This document shows, in pieces, positions 1 to 8,907 of a stretch of DNA of 64,000 nt. The translations under genes and the position numbers were made by a program. The DNA lies in contig NZ_JBBOCT010000001.1 of assembly GCF_038002605.1 (NCBI RefSeq), positions 4,092,001 through 4,156,000 on the forward strand, given 5' to 3'. The notes under the pieces were generated by a model. It made no database searches and was not told the origin of the DNA. It saw only the letters and a program-made list of their open reading frames with translations. Source of the stretch: Bacillus sp. FSL K6-3431. Its GTDB lineage: Bacteria > Bacillota > Bacilli > Bacillales > Bacillaceae_C. The first letter of the stretch is position 1. Each line of letters opens with the position of its first letter.

Positions 1-2
1 AC

Positions 3-92
3 CGCAACAGACGTGGCGGGAAACCAAATCATCAGTCTTCTTATAAAGGAAATCGAAAACCACAGCGACGTACGGGTGGAAAAAGACCATAA
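3..92 (+). CDS. cshA: DEAD-box RNA helicase CshA, C-terminal end (partial)
   Basis: The third frame is open from the window edge to a TAA at 90-92 and encodes a very basic Arg/Gly/Lys tail (RNRRGGKPNHQ...RRTGGKRP). Such tails close DEAD-box RNA helicases of the CshA type, where they help bind RNA. In Bacillus, cshA (ydbR) lies directly upstream of ydbS-ydbT, as here. Only about 29 codons are visible, so the assignment rests on tail composition and synteny. The helicase core lies outside the window. Confidence 0.7.
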   Translation, partial: RNRRGGKPNHQSSYKGNRKPQRRTGGKRP

Positions 93-99
93 ATGAAAG

Positions 100-251
100 A
101 TCCGCTCATGCGAAAAGAGCGGAGGCCTGCATGAAGCAGGCCAGGACGGTAGGGCTCACACGAGTGGGTCACGACAACGATGTCACGGATATGGCACGAC
201 CTTAGCCGTTCTTCCACTTATTATAAGAGCTCGCTCAAAAAGCGTAAGCGA
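100..251 (+). other. Run of five hairpins downstream of cshA; possible structured RNA
   Basis: Consecutive self-complementary stems are visible: CCGCTC 102-107 with GAGCGG 117-122; GGCCTGC 124-130 with GCAGGCC 136-142; GGCTCAC 153-159 with GTGGGTC 164-170 (G-U pairs, 4-nt loop); TGTCA 181-185 with TGGCA 192-196; TCGCT 231-235 with AGCGA 247-251. The stretch is GC-richer than the flanking intergenic DNA and ends before a terminator. I recognise no known RNA family. It could be a 3'-UTR-derived small RNA of cshA or a leader of ydbS. Confidence 0.4.
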
Positions 252-281
252 TCATGTATTATTGTACTTTCCATAATGCGT

Positions 282-317
282 AAAAAAGCAATCGGACATA
301 TCGGTTGCTTTTTTTAT
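282..317 (+). terminator. Intrinsic terminator after the cshA 3' region
   Basis: A stem of AAAAAGCAATCG pairs with CGGTTGCTTTTT (one G-U pair) around a short loop and runs into a T tract. It closes the transcript carrying cshA and the hairpin run. The 200 bp from 318 to 528 hold no gene I can support; they are AT-rich and presumably carry the ydbS promoter. Confidence 0.75.
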
Positions 318-528
318 ATCAAAAAGTTGAAACCCTTAATTGGATCATCCGTATACATACTAATTGGCATGCTATAAAAGGACCAAAGATAGACCATTTT
401 AGCCGCGCGTTATGTATTAGAATTGCCTATTCATCGAAACAGCAATCTGAACTTCATTTTTCAATGGACTAATTGAATGAGTTTATTAATATTTTTAATC
501 ATATATACATCACATCGGAGGTAAACGG

Positions 529-1011
529 ATGAATGGGAAACAACCGAAAAATCAGATTTCAGAAAAAGGTTTAAAAGTTTGGCGCATTGTAGGAATGATT
601 ACATCAGGACTATTGTGGATTCCAGTTATTGCTTATGGTATTATATCTTACATTTTTAAATGGTCATTTTTATATCCAGGGATCACCGCAATTGCAGCTG
701 TAATCATTTCCGTGTTATTAATAAAGACGATACCTTCTTTAAGATGGAATCGTTGGCGCTATGAAGTGAGGGAGCAAGAAATAGAATTGCAACGTGGAAT
801 CTGGATCATTACACGTACACTAGTGCCGATGGTTCGAGTTCAGCATGTAGATACACTTCAAGGACCGCTTTTGCGCAAGTATAAACTTGCGACAATTGAG
901 ATATCAACTGCTGCTACGAAGCATGAAATACCTGCAGTTGATATGAAAGAAGCAGAAGAATTACGACATGCTATTTCCAGATTGGCGAGGGTGGCTGAAG
1001 ATGATGTCTGA
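529..1011 (+). CDS. ydbS: YdbS-like bacterial PH-domain membrane protein
   Basis: This 160-residue protein has two hydrophobic segments (roughly residues 18-40 and 45-66) followed by a bacterial PH (bPH2/DUF304) domain starting near the RWNRWRYEVREQEIEL stretch. In Bacillus, YdbS and YdbT are neighbouring membrane proteins of this family, with a reported role in resistance to certain bacteriocins; the molecular function is unclear. The start is supported by a GGAGG site about 6 nt upstream. It overlaps the next gene, so the two are almost certainly co-translated. Confidence 0.85.
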   Translation: MNGKQPKNQISEKGLKVWRIVGMITSGLLWIPVIAYGIISYIFKWSFLYPGITAIAAVIISVLLIKTIPSLRWNRWRYEVREQEIELQRGIWIITRTLVPMVRVQHVDTLQGPLLRKYKLATIEISTAATKHEIPAVDMKEAEELRHAISRLARVAEDDV

Positions 1012-2485
1012 TCCGAAAAGACTCCATCCAATTTCTATTTTATTTGAATTTTTATCCTTTTTAAAGCAAGTGATTTTGCCTATGCTTCTTTGGATTTTTA
1101 TCGCGACGAAGGGGGATGAAAAAACAGGTAAGATACTATGGGATTATGGCCCATGGATCGGTTTGGGAATGATAGTTTTGTTCACCATTGTGTTAAGCAT
1201 CATTAAATGGTCAAGATATACATACAGGATTGAAGATATGGAATTAAGGATTGAACATGGTTTATTTATAAAAAAGAAGCGCTATATCCCATTCGAAAGG
1301 ATTCAAAGTCTGGATTTTTCCGAAAGCATTATACATAGGCCGTTTGGACTTGTAAAAGTGAAAGTTGAAACAGCGGGTAGTAGTGATAATAAAGCCGAAG
1401 CAGAAATGACTGCAATTAATAAAGAAGCAGCATCTGCCATTAAAAGTATGATTGCTGAAGCGAAAAATAATGGTGATGTAATAAAAAAAGATATTGACGA
1501 GGTCCAAAAGGAAACAATTTTATACAAGATAACGCAACAACAATTATTATTTTTTGCATCTACATCCGGGAAAGCTGGATTGGTCATTTCTGCAGTCATT
1601 GCATTTGCAGCACAATTTGATGATTTGATTCCATTTGATAAATTATTTAACGAATTGGAAGGAATAGTCCAAGCTGGCTATTTTATTATTGCGTCCCTCG
1701 TGTTCATAGGGATTGTGATGGCTTGGGTTTTATCTGTAGTATTGGCATATTTAAAATATAATGATTTTACATTAAAGCAATTCGAAGATGATTTTGTCAT
1801 TACGCGCGGGTTATTGGAAAAAAGGACAACAACGATTCCGATTCGTAGAGTACAAGCAATCAGAATTACAGAAAGCCCACTACGTCAACCATTTGGCTAT
1901 GCGAGTGTGGTAGTGGAATATGCAGGAGGATCAAATTTAGACGAAAAGACAGAAGGTTTGCTCATGCCTGTTATTAAGAAAAAGGCCATTGCAACTTTAT
2001 TACAAGATGCGCTTACAGATTATTCATTTCATGTTGATTTTATTCGTGCTCCAATAAGGGCGAAACGACGTTTTTATTTTTTGAATATAATACAAGCAGC
2101 TGTTGTTGTGACCGGGTTATCGATTTGGCTGTGGCCATATGGCGCTTTATCACTACTTTTGCTCCCGTTAGCATGGATTTTAGGCGTATGTCGGTACAGA
2201 TCGGCTGGGTGGAATATTACCGGTAATCAACTTGCATTCAGGTATAGGGTAATAGGTCAGCAAACCGTTTTGTTGCGGAAAAACAGGGTGCAATCAATGG
2301 ATGTGACAGTGAATTGGTTCCAAAATCAGGCAGACCTTGCCACAGTAAGCGCGGCGGTCATGAGCGGTGGTGACGCTGGAGCTGGTGTTACCCATATAGA
2401 AAAATGTGATGCAGCAACAATCTTTGAATGGTATTTACCAAAAGAACAATCAAAGCATATAGCAGAACCCGAGATAAGTGAGTGA
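1001..2485 (+). CDS. ydbT: YdbT-like bacterial PH-domain membrane protein
   Basis: This protein of about 494 residues has tandem bPH2 domains separated by hydrophobic segments: a PH region around residues 65-150, membrane segments around 190-250, a second PH region around 260-350, membrane segments around 365-400, then a third PH-like region. It pairs with YdbS by operon overlap (the ydbS stop is at 1009-1011). An upstream in-frame ATG at 968 exists, but the MMSDPKRL start follows a GAGGGTGG site and fits the overlap better. It is an integral membrane protein of unresolved biochemical role. Confidence 0.85.
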   Translation: MMSDPKRLHPISILFEFLSFLKQVILPMLLWIFIATKGDEKTGKILWDYGPWIGLGMIVLFTIVLSIIKWSRYTYRIEDMELRIEHGLFIKKKRYIPFERIQSLDFSESIIHRPFGLVKVKVETAGSSDNKAEAEMTAINKEAASAIKSMIAEAKNNGDVIKKDIDEVQKETILYKITQQQLLFFASTSGKAGLVISAVIAFAAQFDDLIPFDKLFNELEGIVQAGYFIIASLVFIGIVMAWVLSVVLAYLKYNDFTLKQFEDDFVITRGLLEKRTTTIPIRRVQAIRITESPLRQPFGYASVVVEYAGGSNLDEKTEGLLMPVIKKKAIATLLQDALTDYSFHVDFIRAPIRAKRRFYFLNIIQAAVVVTGLSIWLWPYGALSLLLLPLAWILGVCRYRSAGWNITGNQLAFRYRVIGQQTVLLRKNRVQSMDVTVNWFQNQADLATVSAAVMSGGDAGAGVTHIEKCDAATIFEWYLPKEQSKHIAEPEISE

Positions 2486-2504
2486 AAAATCTCGGGTTTA
2501 GTTT
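2466..2504 (+). terminator. Terminator overlapping the ydbT stop codon
   Basis: AACCCGAGAT at 2466-2475 pairs perfectly with ATCTCGGGTT at 2489-2498 and is followed by a T-rich stretch. The 5' arm lies inside the last codons of ydbT. Confidence 0.7.
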
Positions 2505-2567
2505 ATTTAGTGCCTATCCTGAGAAATCCTAGGTACTCTCTTAATTAAAGTGCATACCCTTCAATTA

Positions 2568-3182
2568 TCATGAATAAGTTTTGTTGAAATCCATTTTTCC
2601 CAACTGAATGAGTAGTTTGCCGATAAGTATACCGCTAATTACCCCGAATATATGACCGGTAATATTTACACCTGATTGAAAAAAAGTCATAATTACGCTA
2701 ATGACTGCGATAGGTATAATAACCTGACGACCTTGCTGAGGCATTGCTTCTTTTTTGAATAAGATGACTGCAAGATAAACGCCGAATAGCCCGAAAATTG
2801 CTCCACTCGCACCAATATGAACGTAGTATGGTGGATGAATAAATAATGTCGCGATATTAGCTCCTAGCCCACAAGTGAAATATACAATTAGAAAAGTAAT
2901 TTTACCAAGTGCACGCTCCAGTGCCGGCCCGAATAGAATAAGTGAGAATGAATTGAAAAATAAGTGGGAAAAACCTACATGCATAAGTATGGGCGTAATT
3001 AAACGCCAGTATTCCCCTTCAAAGATAAACACATTCACCCCGGAAAATGATTCAAATATAAGATTATTAGGGAAGAATGGTATACGCATCATTAGGAAAA
3101 ATACAATCTGAATAGCGATAATGATTGAAATGATAGGATAGTACTTTAGAAATTGTCCAAAACTTTCGGTTCTAACGAACAT
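2568..3182 (-). CDS. ydcA: Rhomboid-family intramembrane serine protease
   Basis: A 204-residue polytopic membrane protein with the rhomboid catalytic pattern: GASGAIFG carrying the nucleophile Ser126, His177 in the later GHIFG segment, and Asn77 in HLFFNSFSL, typical of the oxyanion region. About six membrane helices are visible. Rhomboids cleave transmembrane substrates within the bilayer. The position between ydbT and acpS, on the opposite strand, matches Bacillus ydcA. The start is preceded by GAAGGAGG on the minus strand. Confidence 0.9.
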   Translation of the reverse strand: MFVRTESFGQFLKYYPIISIIIAIQIVFFLMMRIPFFPNNLIFESFSGVNVFIFEGEYWRLITPILMHVGFSHLFFNSFSLILFGPALERALGKITFLIVYFTCGLGANIATLFIHPPYYVHIGASGAIFGLFGVYLAVILFKKEAMPQQGRQVIIPIAVISVIMTFFQSGVNITGHIFGVISGILIGKLLIQLGKMDFNKTYS

Positions 3183-3305
3183 AATGAAGGCCTCCTTCGA
3201 TATATAGATTAATGCTTGTACTTAGATTAAAGGAAGAAACCCCTTTGGACAACTATCTAGTTAAATATATGGATATATATATCATATTAGAAGGAGTTGA
3301 AATAG

Positions 3306-3662
3306 ATGATTATTGGAATTGGTTTAGATCTTGTGGAAACGGACAGAATTGATAGGCTAAGAAAGAGACAAAAGCGATTTGCAGAAAGGATTCTGACGGA
3401 GGTTGAGCTTAGTGTATATGATTCATTAAATGAAAATAGAAAGACGGAATTTTTATCAGGTAGATTTGCTGCGAAAGAGGCGTATTCAAAAGCGGCTGGA
3501 ACTGGAATTGGCGAAGCGTTATCCTTTCAAGATATTGAAATTATGTCAGATGAAAAAGGGAAGCCATGCATTGTTAAGCCCGCTAGGTACCGAATACACC
3601 TGTCGATTACACATACTAAATCACATGCAGCAGCTCAAGTGATCATTGAAACATCAAGGTGA
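3306..3662 (+). CDS. acpS: Holo-[acyl-carrier-protein] synthase
   Basis: The 118-residue protein transfers 4'-phosphopantetheine from coenzyme A to a serine of apo-ACP, activating it for fatty acid synthesis. The N-terminal GIGLDLVE motif with Asp8 and the GRFAAKEAYSKA motif with Glu58 are the metal-binding signature of AcpS, and the length is typical. An AGAAGGAG site precedes the ATG. The C-terminal SITHTKSHAAA stretch is also family-typical. The start region faces the divergent rhomboid gene. Confidence 0.95.
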   Translation: MIIGIGLDLVETDRIDRLRKRQKRFAERILTEVELSVYDSLNENRKTEFLSGRFAAKEAYSKAAGTGIGEALSFQDIEIMSDEKGKPCIVKPARYRIHLSITHTKSHAAAQVIIETSR

Positions 3663-3856
3663 CGGTGTTGAATGGAAATGGTGGTGTGTGATCCAAAAAT
3701 TTTACTATAGGCAATTTTTTTGGGTGCTTTTTATCCTCAGGTCGTTCGTATATAACAGAGCGAATGTCGATACTGTCATAAAAGCTAGTAGATTAATCCT
3801 TAACCATATTCACTCGCAGCTAAGTATCTTTTGCTTTTCTTTTTTTTAGGGGTATA

Positions 3857-4036
3857 TTGCGAGTGGTTGTCTCATATATTTTTAATGCGTTAGAAGAGAC
3901 AAGGTTGGGTATCGATGTGATTGCGACATTGTGCGGAGCGGCTCGCGTATTAACGATGAATTATGGCAATTGCGGTAGCTGCCCTTCTCTCTTCTTTTCA
4001 TGTTTAAATGAGACAACGAAGGGGTTGAAGGAATGA
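3857..4036 (+). CDS. Small ORF coupled to ydcC (59 aa, unknown)
   Basis: From a TTG at 3857 (AGGGG a few bases upstream) a frame stays open to a TGA at 4034-4036. That stop overlaps the ydcC ATG in an ATGA arrangement, the usual sign of translational coupling. The product contains a cysteine cluster (NCGSCPSLFFSC) near its end and a short hydrophobic centre. I recognise no family. An alternative is that only the last 26 codons from the ATG at 3957 are used, or that the frame is open by chance. The preceding 3663-3856 shows nothing else. Confidence 0.35.
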   Translation: MRVVVSYIFNALEETRLGIDVIATLCGAARVLTMNYGNCGSCPSLFFSCLNETTKGLKE

Positions 4037-5049
4037 GAAAGGGGATATGGCTCGTTTGGGCTTTGCTCACTGCCATTGTTGTGCTTTCCGCCTGCGGGAC
4101 GAAATCGCAGGAAGATGTGACGAAGGGGTTGACTAAGAAAGCAGGAGATATAAAAGGGTATAAGGCTACGGCACAAATGACGCTGACCGTTGGTGAGGAA
4201 CCGCAGTCTTATGAGATTGATGTCTGGCATAATAAACCAGGAGACTATCGCGTGCTTTTGAAAAATGAAAAGAAGGATCAAAGCCAGATGATTCTTCGTA
4301 ATAAAAGTGGTGTATATGTGCTCACACCCGCATTGAACAAGAGTTATCGTTTCCAAAGTGAATGGCCGCAAAATAGTAGCCAGGCCTATTTGTATGAGTC
4401 TCTTGTAACGGATATTATGGAAGACAAGGGAGCAAAATTTACAGCAACAAAAGAGCATTATGTATTTGAAACAAAGACGAGATATCAAAATAATAAGATG
4501 CTCCCATCGCAAGAAATTACTTTTCAGAAAGATAGCTTAGAGCCAGTGAGTGTCAAAGTGATGGATACAGATCATAATGCGGTCATAACTGTCCAATTTT
4601 CAAAAGTAGATTTTAATGCGAAATTTGATAAAAATGCTTTCGAGACGAAAAAGAATATGACGAGTGCGCAGTTAGAATTACCTGTAATCGCTAGTAATAA
4701 TGATAGTGAGTTTATTGTAAAATACCCGATGGCAGAAATTCCGGGAACTACACAGCTTGAAGAGAAAAGGATGGACACTGCAGATGGAAGTCGCGTATTA
4801 CTTACGTATAGTGGAGATAAATCATTTACACTTGTACAAGAAAAAGCAACGGTACTCCCTTCTACATCCATGCAAGTAGTGGAGAGTAATGGTGAAATGG
4901 TAGATCTAGGTTTTGCTATTGGTGCAATGACAGAACAATCTATTTCCTGGAGTGAAAACGGAGTGGATTATTTACTTGCCTCAACCAATTTAACTCCTGA
5001 AGAAATGATAACGGTAGCCAAATCTGTACAAGAAGGCAGTGTTAAATAA
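4033..5049 (+). CDS. ydcC: YdcC-like outer-face lipoprotein (LolA/LolB-like fold)
   Basis: A 338-residue lipoprotein: a signal peptide with lipobox LSAC (Cys21) directs lipid anchoring on the outer membrane face. The mature part resembles the LolA-like lipoprotein-carrier fold, followed by a C-terminal domain of the DUF4367 type. Gram-positives lack an outer membrane, so the function differs from true LolA and is not established. The position between acpS and alr matches Bacillus ydcC. An AAGGGG site precedes the ATG, and the start overlaps the small ORF upstream. Confidence 0.85.
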   Translation: MRKGIWLVWALLTAIVVLSACGTKSQEDVTKGLTKKAGDIKGYKATAQMTLTVGEEPQSYEIDVWHNKPGDYRVLLKNEKKDQSQMILRNKSGVYVLTPALNKSYRFQSEWPQNSSQAYLYESLVTDIMEDKGAKFTATKEHYVFETKTRYQNNKMLPSQEITFQKDSLEPVSVKVMDTDHNAVITVQFSKVDFNAKFDKNAFETKKNMTSAQLELPVIASNNDSEFIVKYPMAEIPGTTQLEEKRMDTADGSRVLLTYSGDKSFTLVQEKATVLPSTSMQVVESNGEMVDLGFAIGAMTEQSISWSENGVDYLLASTNLTPEEMITVAKSVQEGSVK

Positions 5050-5059
5050 GATTGTTACG

Positions 5060-5087
5060 ACCTTGCAGCTGCGGGGTCTTTTTTTGT
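5060..5087 (+). terminator. Terminator after ydcC
   Basis: GACCTTGCAG pairs with CTGCGGGGTC (two G-U pairs) and is followed by seven T residues, a standard intrinsic terminator 10 nt past the stop. Confidence 0.8.
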
Positions 5088-5254
5088 TGTTGAGAGGTAA
5101 TGGATGTGAATAACCCCCTCCTTAACACCATCGCGGGTTGTTTGAACTACCTGTTTCCCGGACCATTGCGTAATGGTTATCCCATACGTCTTACATTGTC
5201 TCCACAGGCGTAGATATTATCCAGCTCGCGAAAAAGGCACGACCGGACCTGGTC

Positions 5255-5680
5255 ATCGGACGCCATTCGAATGCCCCTCCGAGCAAAAAAAGCAGTGCTA
5301 AGGTAAATCGGACGCCATTCGAATGCCCCTCCGAGCGAAAAAAGCAGTGCTAAGGTAAATCGGACGCCATTCGAATGCCCTTCCTAGCGAAAAAAGCAGT
5401 GCTAAGGTAAATCGGACGCCATTCGAATGTCCTTCCCAGCGAAAAAAGCAGTGCTAAGGTAAATCGGACGCCATTCGAATGCCCCTCCGAGCAAAAAAAG
5501 CAGTGCTAAGGTAAATCGGACGCCATTCGATTGTCCTTCCTAGCGAAAAAAGCAGTGCTAAGGTAAATCGGAAGTCATTCGATTGTCCTTCCGAGCAAAA
5601 AAAGCAGTGCTAAGGTAAATCGGACGCCATTCGAATGCCCCTCCGAACGAAAAAAGCAGTGCTATGGTCAATTGGACGCC
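5255..5680 (+). repeat. Tandem array of eight 52-bp repeats
   Basis: The unit begins ATCGGACGCCATTCGAATG and contains an A-tract and AGCAGTGCTAAGGTAA. Copies start at 5255, 5307, 5359, 5411, 5463, 5515, 5567 and 5619, with a degenerate ninth start at 5671: the period is exactly 52 bp throughout. Each unit holds the palindrome CATTCGAATG, altered to CATTCGATTG in two copies. 52 is not a multiple of 3, so the array cannot encode a repeat protein in one frame. The stretch 5088-5254 before it holds no visible gene. Confidence 0.95.
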
Positions 5681-5894
5681 CCGCACTCGAATCAACTTAC
5701 ATTTTTTAAAAGTCAGAGCAAGATGAAAAATCAGCAAAATGCCGTTTTAAGGATTTTCCTACTTATCGGACAGGTCCGTTACATGCTTGAAGAGGGAGAC
5801 TTCTTTTGGAAAAACGATAAAAGAGACAGGGAGGGGCGCGGTAAACTAATTTTTGCGTATACGTCGACGTGCATAACATCTTCCGCTAAAATAA

Positions 5895-5923
5895 TTGACA
5901 TATTGCGATGCTGGTTTGATAAT
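5895..5923 (+). promoter_or_regulatory. Sigma-A promoter of alr
   Basis: TTGACA at 5895-5900, a 17-bp spacer, then GATAAT at 5918-5923: near consensus. Transcription would start near 5930, upstream of the alr ribosome-binding site. Confidence 0.85.
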
Positions 5924-5959
5924 TAATAATAGTTGAAAGTGAATGGGGAAGTGACACCT

Positions 5960-7093
5960 TTGAGTAAGACTACGCATTTTTATCGGGATACATGGGCAGA
6001 AATAAATTTAGAATCATTATATGAAAATACTGCAGCTATTTGTGAGCATCTACCAGAGAAAACATATGTCTTTGCAGCGGTTAAAGCGAATGCATATGGT
6101 CATGGCGATGTTCAAACAGCACATACGGTTTTAGAAGCAGGTGCTCATGGACTTGTCGTAGCATTTCTAGATGAAGCATTAGCACTTAGAGAAAATGGGA
6201 TTACTGCACCGATTCTCGTGCTTGGTGTAACAAGTCCAAGTCATGCTGGGATTGCAGCAAAGCACCATATATCTCTTACCGTTTTTCAAGCAGCTTGGTT
6301 AAAAGAAGCGCAAGCAACAATTGCGTCTAGTGACCAACTATGTGTTCATATAAAATGTGATACTGGCATGGGGAGAATTGGTCTAAAGGAAGCAATAGAA
6401 ATCCGTGAAATAGAACGGATTTTACTGACAGCGGATCAATTTGTGTTTGAAGGAATCTATACGCATTTTGCGACTGCAGATCAATTAGATACTAGTTATT
6501 ATCAAAAACAATTAAAAACCTTTAAAGAGCTTTTAAATGCATTAGAATCAAAGCCAGCATATATACATGCTGCTAATAGTGCTGCAGCTCTCTTTCATAC
6601 CGATGCCACCTTTAATGCGGTTAGAATCGGAATCGCACTTTACGGACTCTCACCATCAGAAGAAATGAAATCACTTTTTCCATTTCAAAGAAAAGAAGTA
6701 TTATCATTACAATCGAAAATAACACATATTAAACAATTACGAGCAGGAGAAAGTGTCGGTTATGGTGCAGTCTATACGGCAGCTTCTGATGAGTGGGTCG
6801 CCACGATTCCAATTGGCTATGCAGATGGGTGGATCCGGAAGTTACAAGGCCAAGAAGTGATTGCAGAAGGAGAAAGGGTACCGATTGTCGGGCGAATATG
6901 TATGGATCAAACGATGATTAAGCTACCACGTTATATGCCCTTAGGTACAAAGGTGACATTGATTGGTGAACAGGCAGGACAATTTATTTCAATAGATGAA
7001 ATTGCTGAAAAGATTGATACAATTAACTATGAAGTAACATGCATGATTACGCCTCGAGTACCTCGTGTTTACCTCGGTGGGAATCTTCTATAG
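5960..7093 (+). CDS. alr: Alanine racemase (PLP-dependent)
   Basis: Interconverts L- and D-alanine, supplying D-Ala for peptidoglycan. The [11 protein letters not shown] motif carries the PLP-binding lysine (Lys42), the [10 protein letters not shown] segment carries the catalytic tyrosine, and [10 protein letters not shown] is the family's C-terminal-domain signature. At 377 residues the length is standard. I choose the TTG at 5960 ([15 protein letters not shown]) because it matches the usual Alr N-terminus and has GGGGAAG about 8 nt upstream; an earlier TTG at 5933 lies almost on the predicted transcription start. Confidence 0.95.
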   Translation: MSKTTHFYRDTWAEINLESLYENTAAICEHLPEKTYVFAAVKANAYGHGDVQTAHTVLEAGAHGLVVAFLDEALALRENGITAPILVLGVTSPSHAGIAAKHHISLTVFQAAWLKEAQATIASSDQLCVHIKCDTGMGRIGLKEAIEIREIERILLTADQFVFEGIYTHFATADQLDTSYYQKQLKTFKELLNALESKPAYIHAANSAAALFHTDATFNAVRIGIALYGLSPSEEMKSLFPFQRKEVLSLQSKITHIKQLRAGESVGYGAVYTAASDEWVATIPIGYADGWIRKLQGQEVIAEGERVPIVGRICMDQTMIKLPRYMPLGTKVTLIGEQAGQFISIDEIAEKIDTINYEVTCMITPRVPRVYLGGNLL

Positions 7094-7305
7094 TAACTTG
7101 CAGTTATGTCGAAAAAAAATAATTAATTTAGCGAAAATAGCAGGAGTTTTGCGATAAACGTAGAATTAAAAGTATTAGTAATAGATTTCATGGGACAATA
7201 TATAGAAGTATTGTGGAATTTACCTTTTCAGAAACGCTGTTTGATGGTATGATTAAGCTTAATTAATAATAGTATTGGCTTGTAGTAATGGTGGAGGTGT
7301 GGTTG

Positions 7306-7587
7306 GTGTCAGAATCCAGCGCAACAACAGAAATTATTATACGACTGCCGCAGCAACTGATCGCGGAATTGGACGGCTATGCCGAACAAGAAAATGTGAA
7401 TTGCAATGAAATTATTTACCGTGCCACTAAGGTGTATCTTCGCGAACGAAAAAAACGCCAAATCATTGAGTCTATGAGACGCGGATATATGGAGATGGCC
7501 AAAATTAATTTGGCGATCTCATCTGAAGCTCTCCAAGCGGAGTACGAGGCAGAAAATACAGTCGAACGGCTTGTAAGCGGAGGGTAA
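7306..7587 (+). CDS. ndoAI: Antitoxin EndoAI (CopG/RHH family)
   Basis: Labile antitoxin that binds and inhibits the EndoA/MazF RNase encoded next. The N-terminal half is a ribbon-helix-helix segment ([21 protein letters not shown]... in part), and the C-terminal end [13 protein letters not shown] and [14 protein letters not shown] residues follow Bacillus EndoAI closely. The GTG at 7306 gives the family N-terminus MSESSATTE and sits 6 nt after GGAGGTG; the ATG at 7288 lies upstream of that site and is unlikely. Only four bases separate it from the toxin gene. Confidence 0.9.
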   Translation: MSESSATTEIIIRLPQQLIAELDGYAEQENVNCNEIIYRATKVYLRERKKRQIIESMRRGYMEMAKINLAISSEALQAEYEAENTVERLVSGG

Positions 7588-7591
7588 GTCC

Positions 7592-7942
7592 TTGGCCGTA
7601 AAGCGTGGTGACGTGTATTTCGCCGACTTATCTCCAGTGGTCGGTTCAGAGCAAGGCGGCGTCCGGCCAGTGCTGGTAATTCAGAATGACATTGGGAACA
7701 GATTTAGCCCTACTGTAATTGTTGCTGCAATTACAGCACAGATACAAAAAGCAAAACTGCCTACTCATGTGGAAATTGATTCGAAGCGTTATAGTTTTGA
7801 GAGGGACTCTGTCCTTTTACTTGAACAAGTAAGAACAATTGATAAGCAACGTTTAACAGACAAGATTACACATCTTGATGAGGAAATGATGGCAAAAGTA
7901 GATGAAGCCTTACAAATTAGTCTTGGACTCATCGATTTTTAG
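7592..7942 (+). CDS. ndoA: mRNA interferase EndoA (MazF family toxin)
   Basis: A 116-residue MazF-type endoribonuclease that cuts single-stranded RNA (the Bacillus enzyme cuts at UACAU) and is held inactive by Endo[20 protein letters not shown] and [10 protein letters not shown] are the family core; the catalytic residues known from Bacillus EndoA, Arg25 and Thr48, are both present. It starts with TTG, with GGAGGG from the end of the antitoxin gene as the ribosome-binding site, so the pair is translationally linked. Sequence conservation is very high. Confidence 0.95.
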   Translation: MAVKRGDVYFADLSPVVGSEQGGVRPVLVIQNDIGNRFSPTVIVAAITAQIQKAKLPTHVEIDSKRYSFERDSVLLLEQVRTIDKQRLTDKITHLDEEMMAKVDEALQISLGLIDF

Positions 7943-7943
7943 G

Positions 7944-7973
7944 GCGCTCTGCTATATTAGCAGCGTCTTTTTT
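7944..7973 (+). terminator. Terminator after ndoA
   Basis: A CGCTCTGCTA / TAGCAGCG stem with a short TAT loop is followed by TCTTTTTT. It separates the toxin-antitoxin pair from the rsb operon. Confidence 0.75.
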
Positions 7974-8073
7974 ATGTTAGTGAAGTGATATTCTGTGAAT
8001 ATTGCTAATTTTTGATATGCGAAAGGTGTGAAAGCCTTTTTTACTATAAGCAAAGTAGAACGGAGTGGGATCA

Positions 8074-8907
8074 ATGAATAAAGAAGTTGCTTGTTATATG
8101 CAGGATCATGAAGAAGAGTTACTTGAAGCCTGGATGAAAGAGATGCAAAAGCATGGTATTGAACGAGAACGGAACATAGTTTCTAATGAAATGTACTATA
8201 ACACAAGCAAAGCATTCATTAACATTACCATCTCTAATGTCATAGATACAAAAGATATCTATACTAAAAAAATGGACAGCTTCGTTGTGGATATTGTGCA
8301 ATTGGGCTGGCCGCTTATATTTATAACTAAAGGTTTGAGAGTGCTTAACACGCTTGTTTATGAGCGGATGATTGATGAAAATGAATACACTGCTAAACAA
8401 AACAACGAATTGCTACTGGGCATAAATAAATGGATCGAGCCAATTCACGATGAAATGGTAGAAAGATATTCAGCGACTTGGGAGAAGACAGTTTCATTGC
8501 AAAAAATAGCTTTACAAGAATTATCCGCTTCTTTAATTCCTGTGTTTGAAAAAATTTCCGTCATGCCGTTAGTTGGAACCATTGATACTGACAGGGCAAG
8601 ACTCATCATGGAAAACTTATTAGAGGGTGTCGTCAAGCATCGTGCAGATGTTGTGCTTATAGATATAACGGGTGTGCCTGTAGTGGATACTATGGTTGCT
8701 CATCATATTATACAAGCGGCGGACGCTGTTAGACTTGTTGGAGCGAAATGCATGTTAGTTGGCATTCGGCCAGAAATAGCCCAAACAATTGTCAATCTTG
8801 GGATTAACTTGAATCAAGTTACAACAACCAGCACATTAAGAAAAGGAATTGAGAAAGCATTAGAATTCACAGACAGAAAGATCGTGAAATTGGAGGGTAT
8901 GCATTGA
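8074..8907 (+). CDS. rsbR: RsbR stressosome co-antagonist
   Basis: Structural subunit of the stressosome, the large complex with RsbS that traps the kinase RsbT until stress. The N-terminal region (about 1-140) matches the non-haem globin-like sensor domain; the C-terminal STAS domain (about 155-277) contains [13 protein letters not shown]. Thr172 and Thr206 align with the phosphorylated threonines of Bacillus RsbRA. The ATG at 8074 follows GGAGTGGG; a GTG at 8065 is less likely. It begins the rsbRSTUVW-sigB-rsbX cluster. Confidence 0.93.
   Translation: MNKEVACYMQDHEEELLEAWMKEMQKHGIERERNIVSNEMYYNTSKAFINITISNVIDTKDIYTKKMDSFVVDIVQLGWPLIFITKGLRVLNTLVYERMIDENEYTAKQNNELLLGINKWIEPIHDEMVERYSATWEKTVSLQKIALQELSASLIPVFEKISVMPLVGTIDTDRARLIMENLLEGVVKHRADVVLIDITGVPVVDTMVAHHIIQAADAVRLVGAKCMLVGIRPEIAQTIVNLGINLNQVTTTSTLRKGIEKALEFTDRKIVKLEGMH

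Noticed and set aside
180..377. 65-codon frame after cshA
   Set aside because: It runs through the hairpins and the terminator and has no ribosome-binding site.
3961..4512. 183-codon minus-strand frame opposite ydcC
   Set aside because: It is antisense to a clear lipoprotein gene, has an implausible composition and no ribosome-binding site.
5255..5680. CRISPR array
   Set aside because: The 52-bp unit repeats head to tail without unique spacers of constant length, and no cas gene is nearby.
5672..5926. 84-codon frame between the tandem repeat and alr
   Set aside because: It starts inside the degenerate last repeat, has no ribosome-binding site, and ends within the alr promoter.
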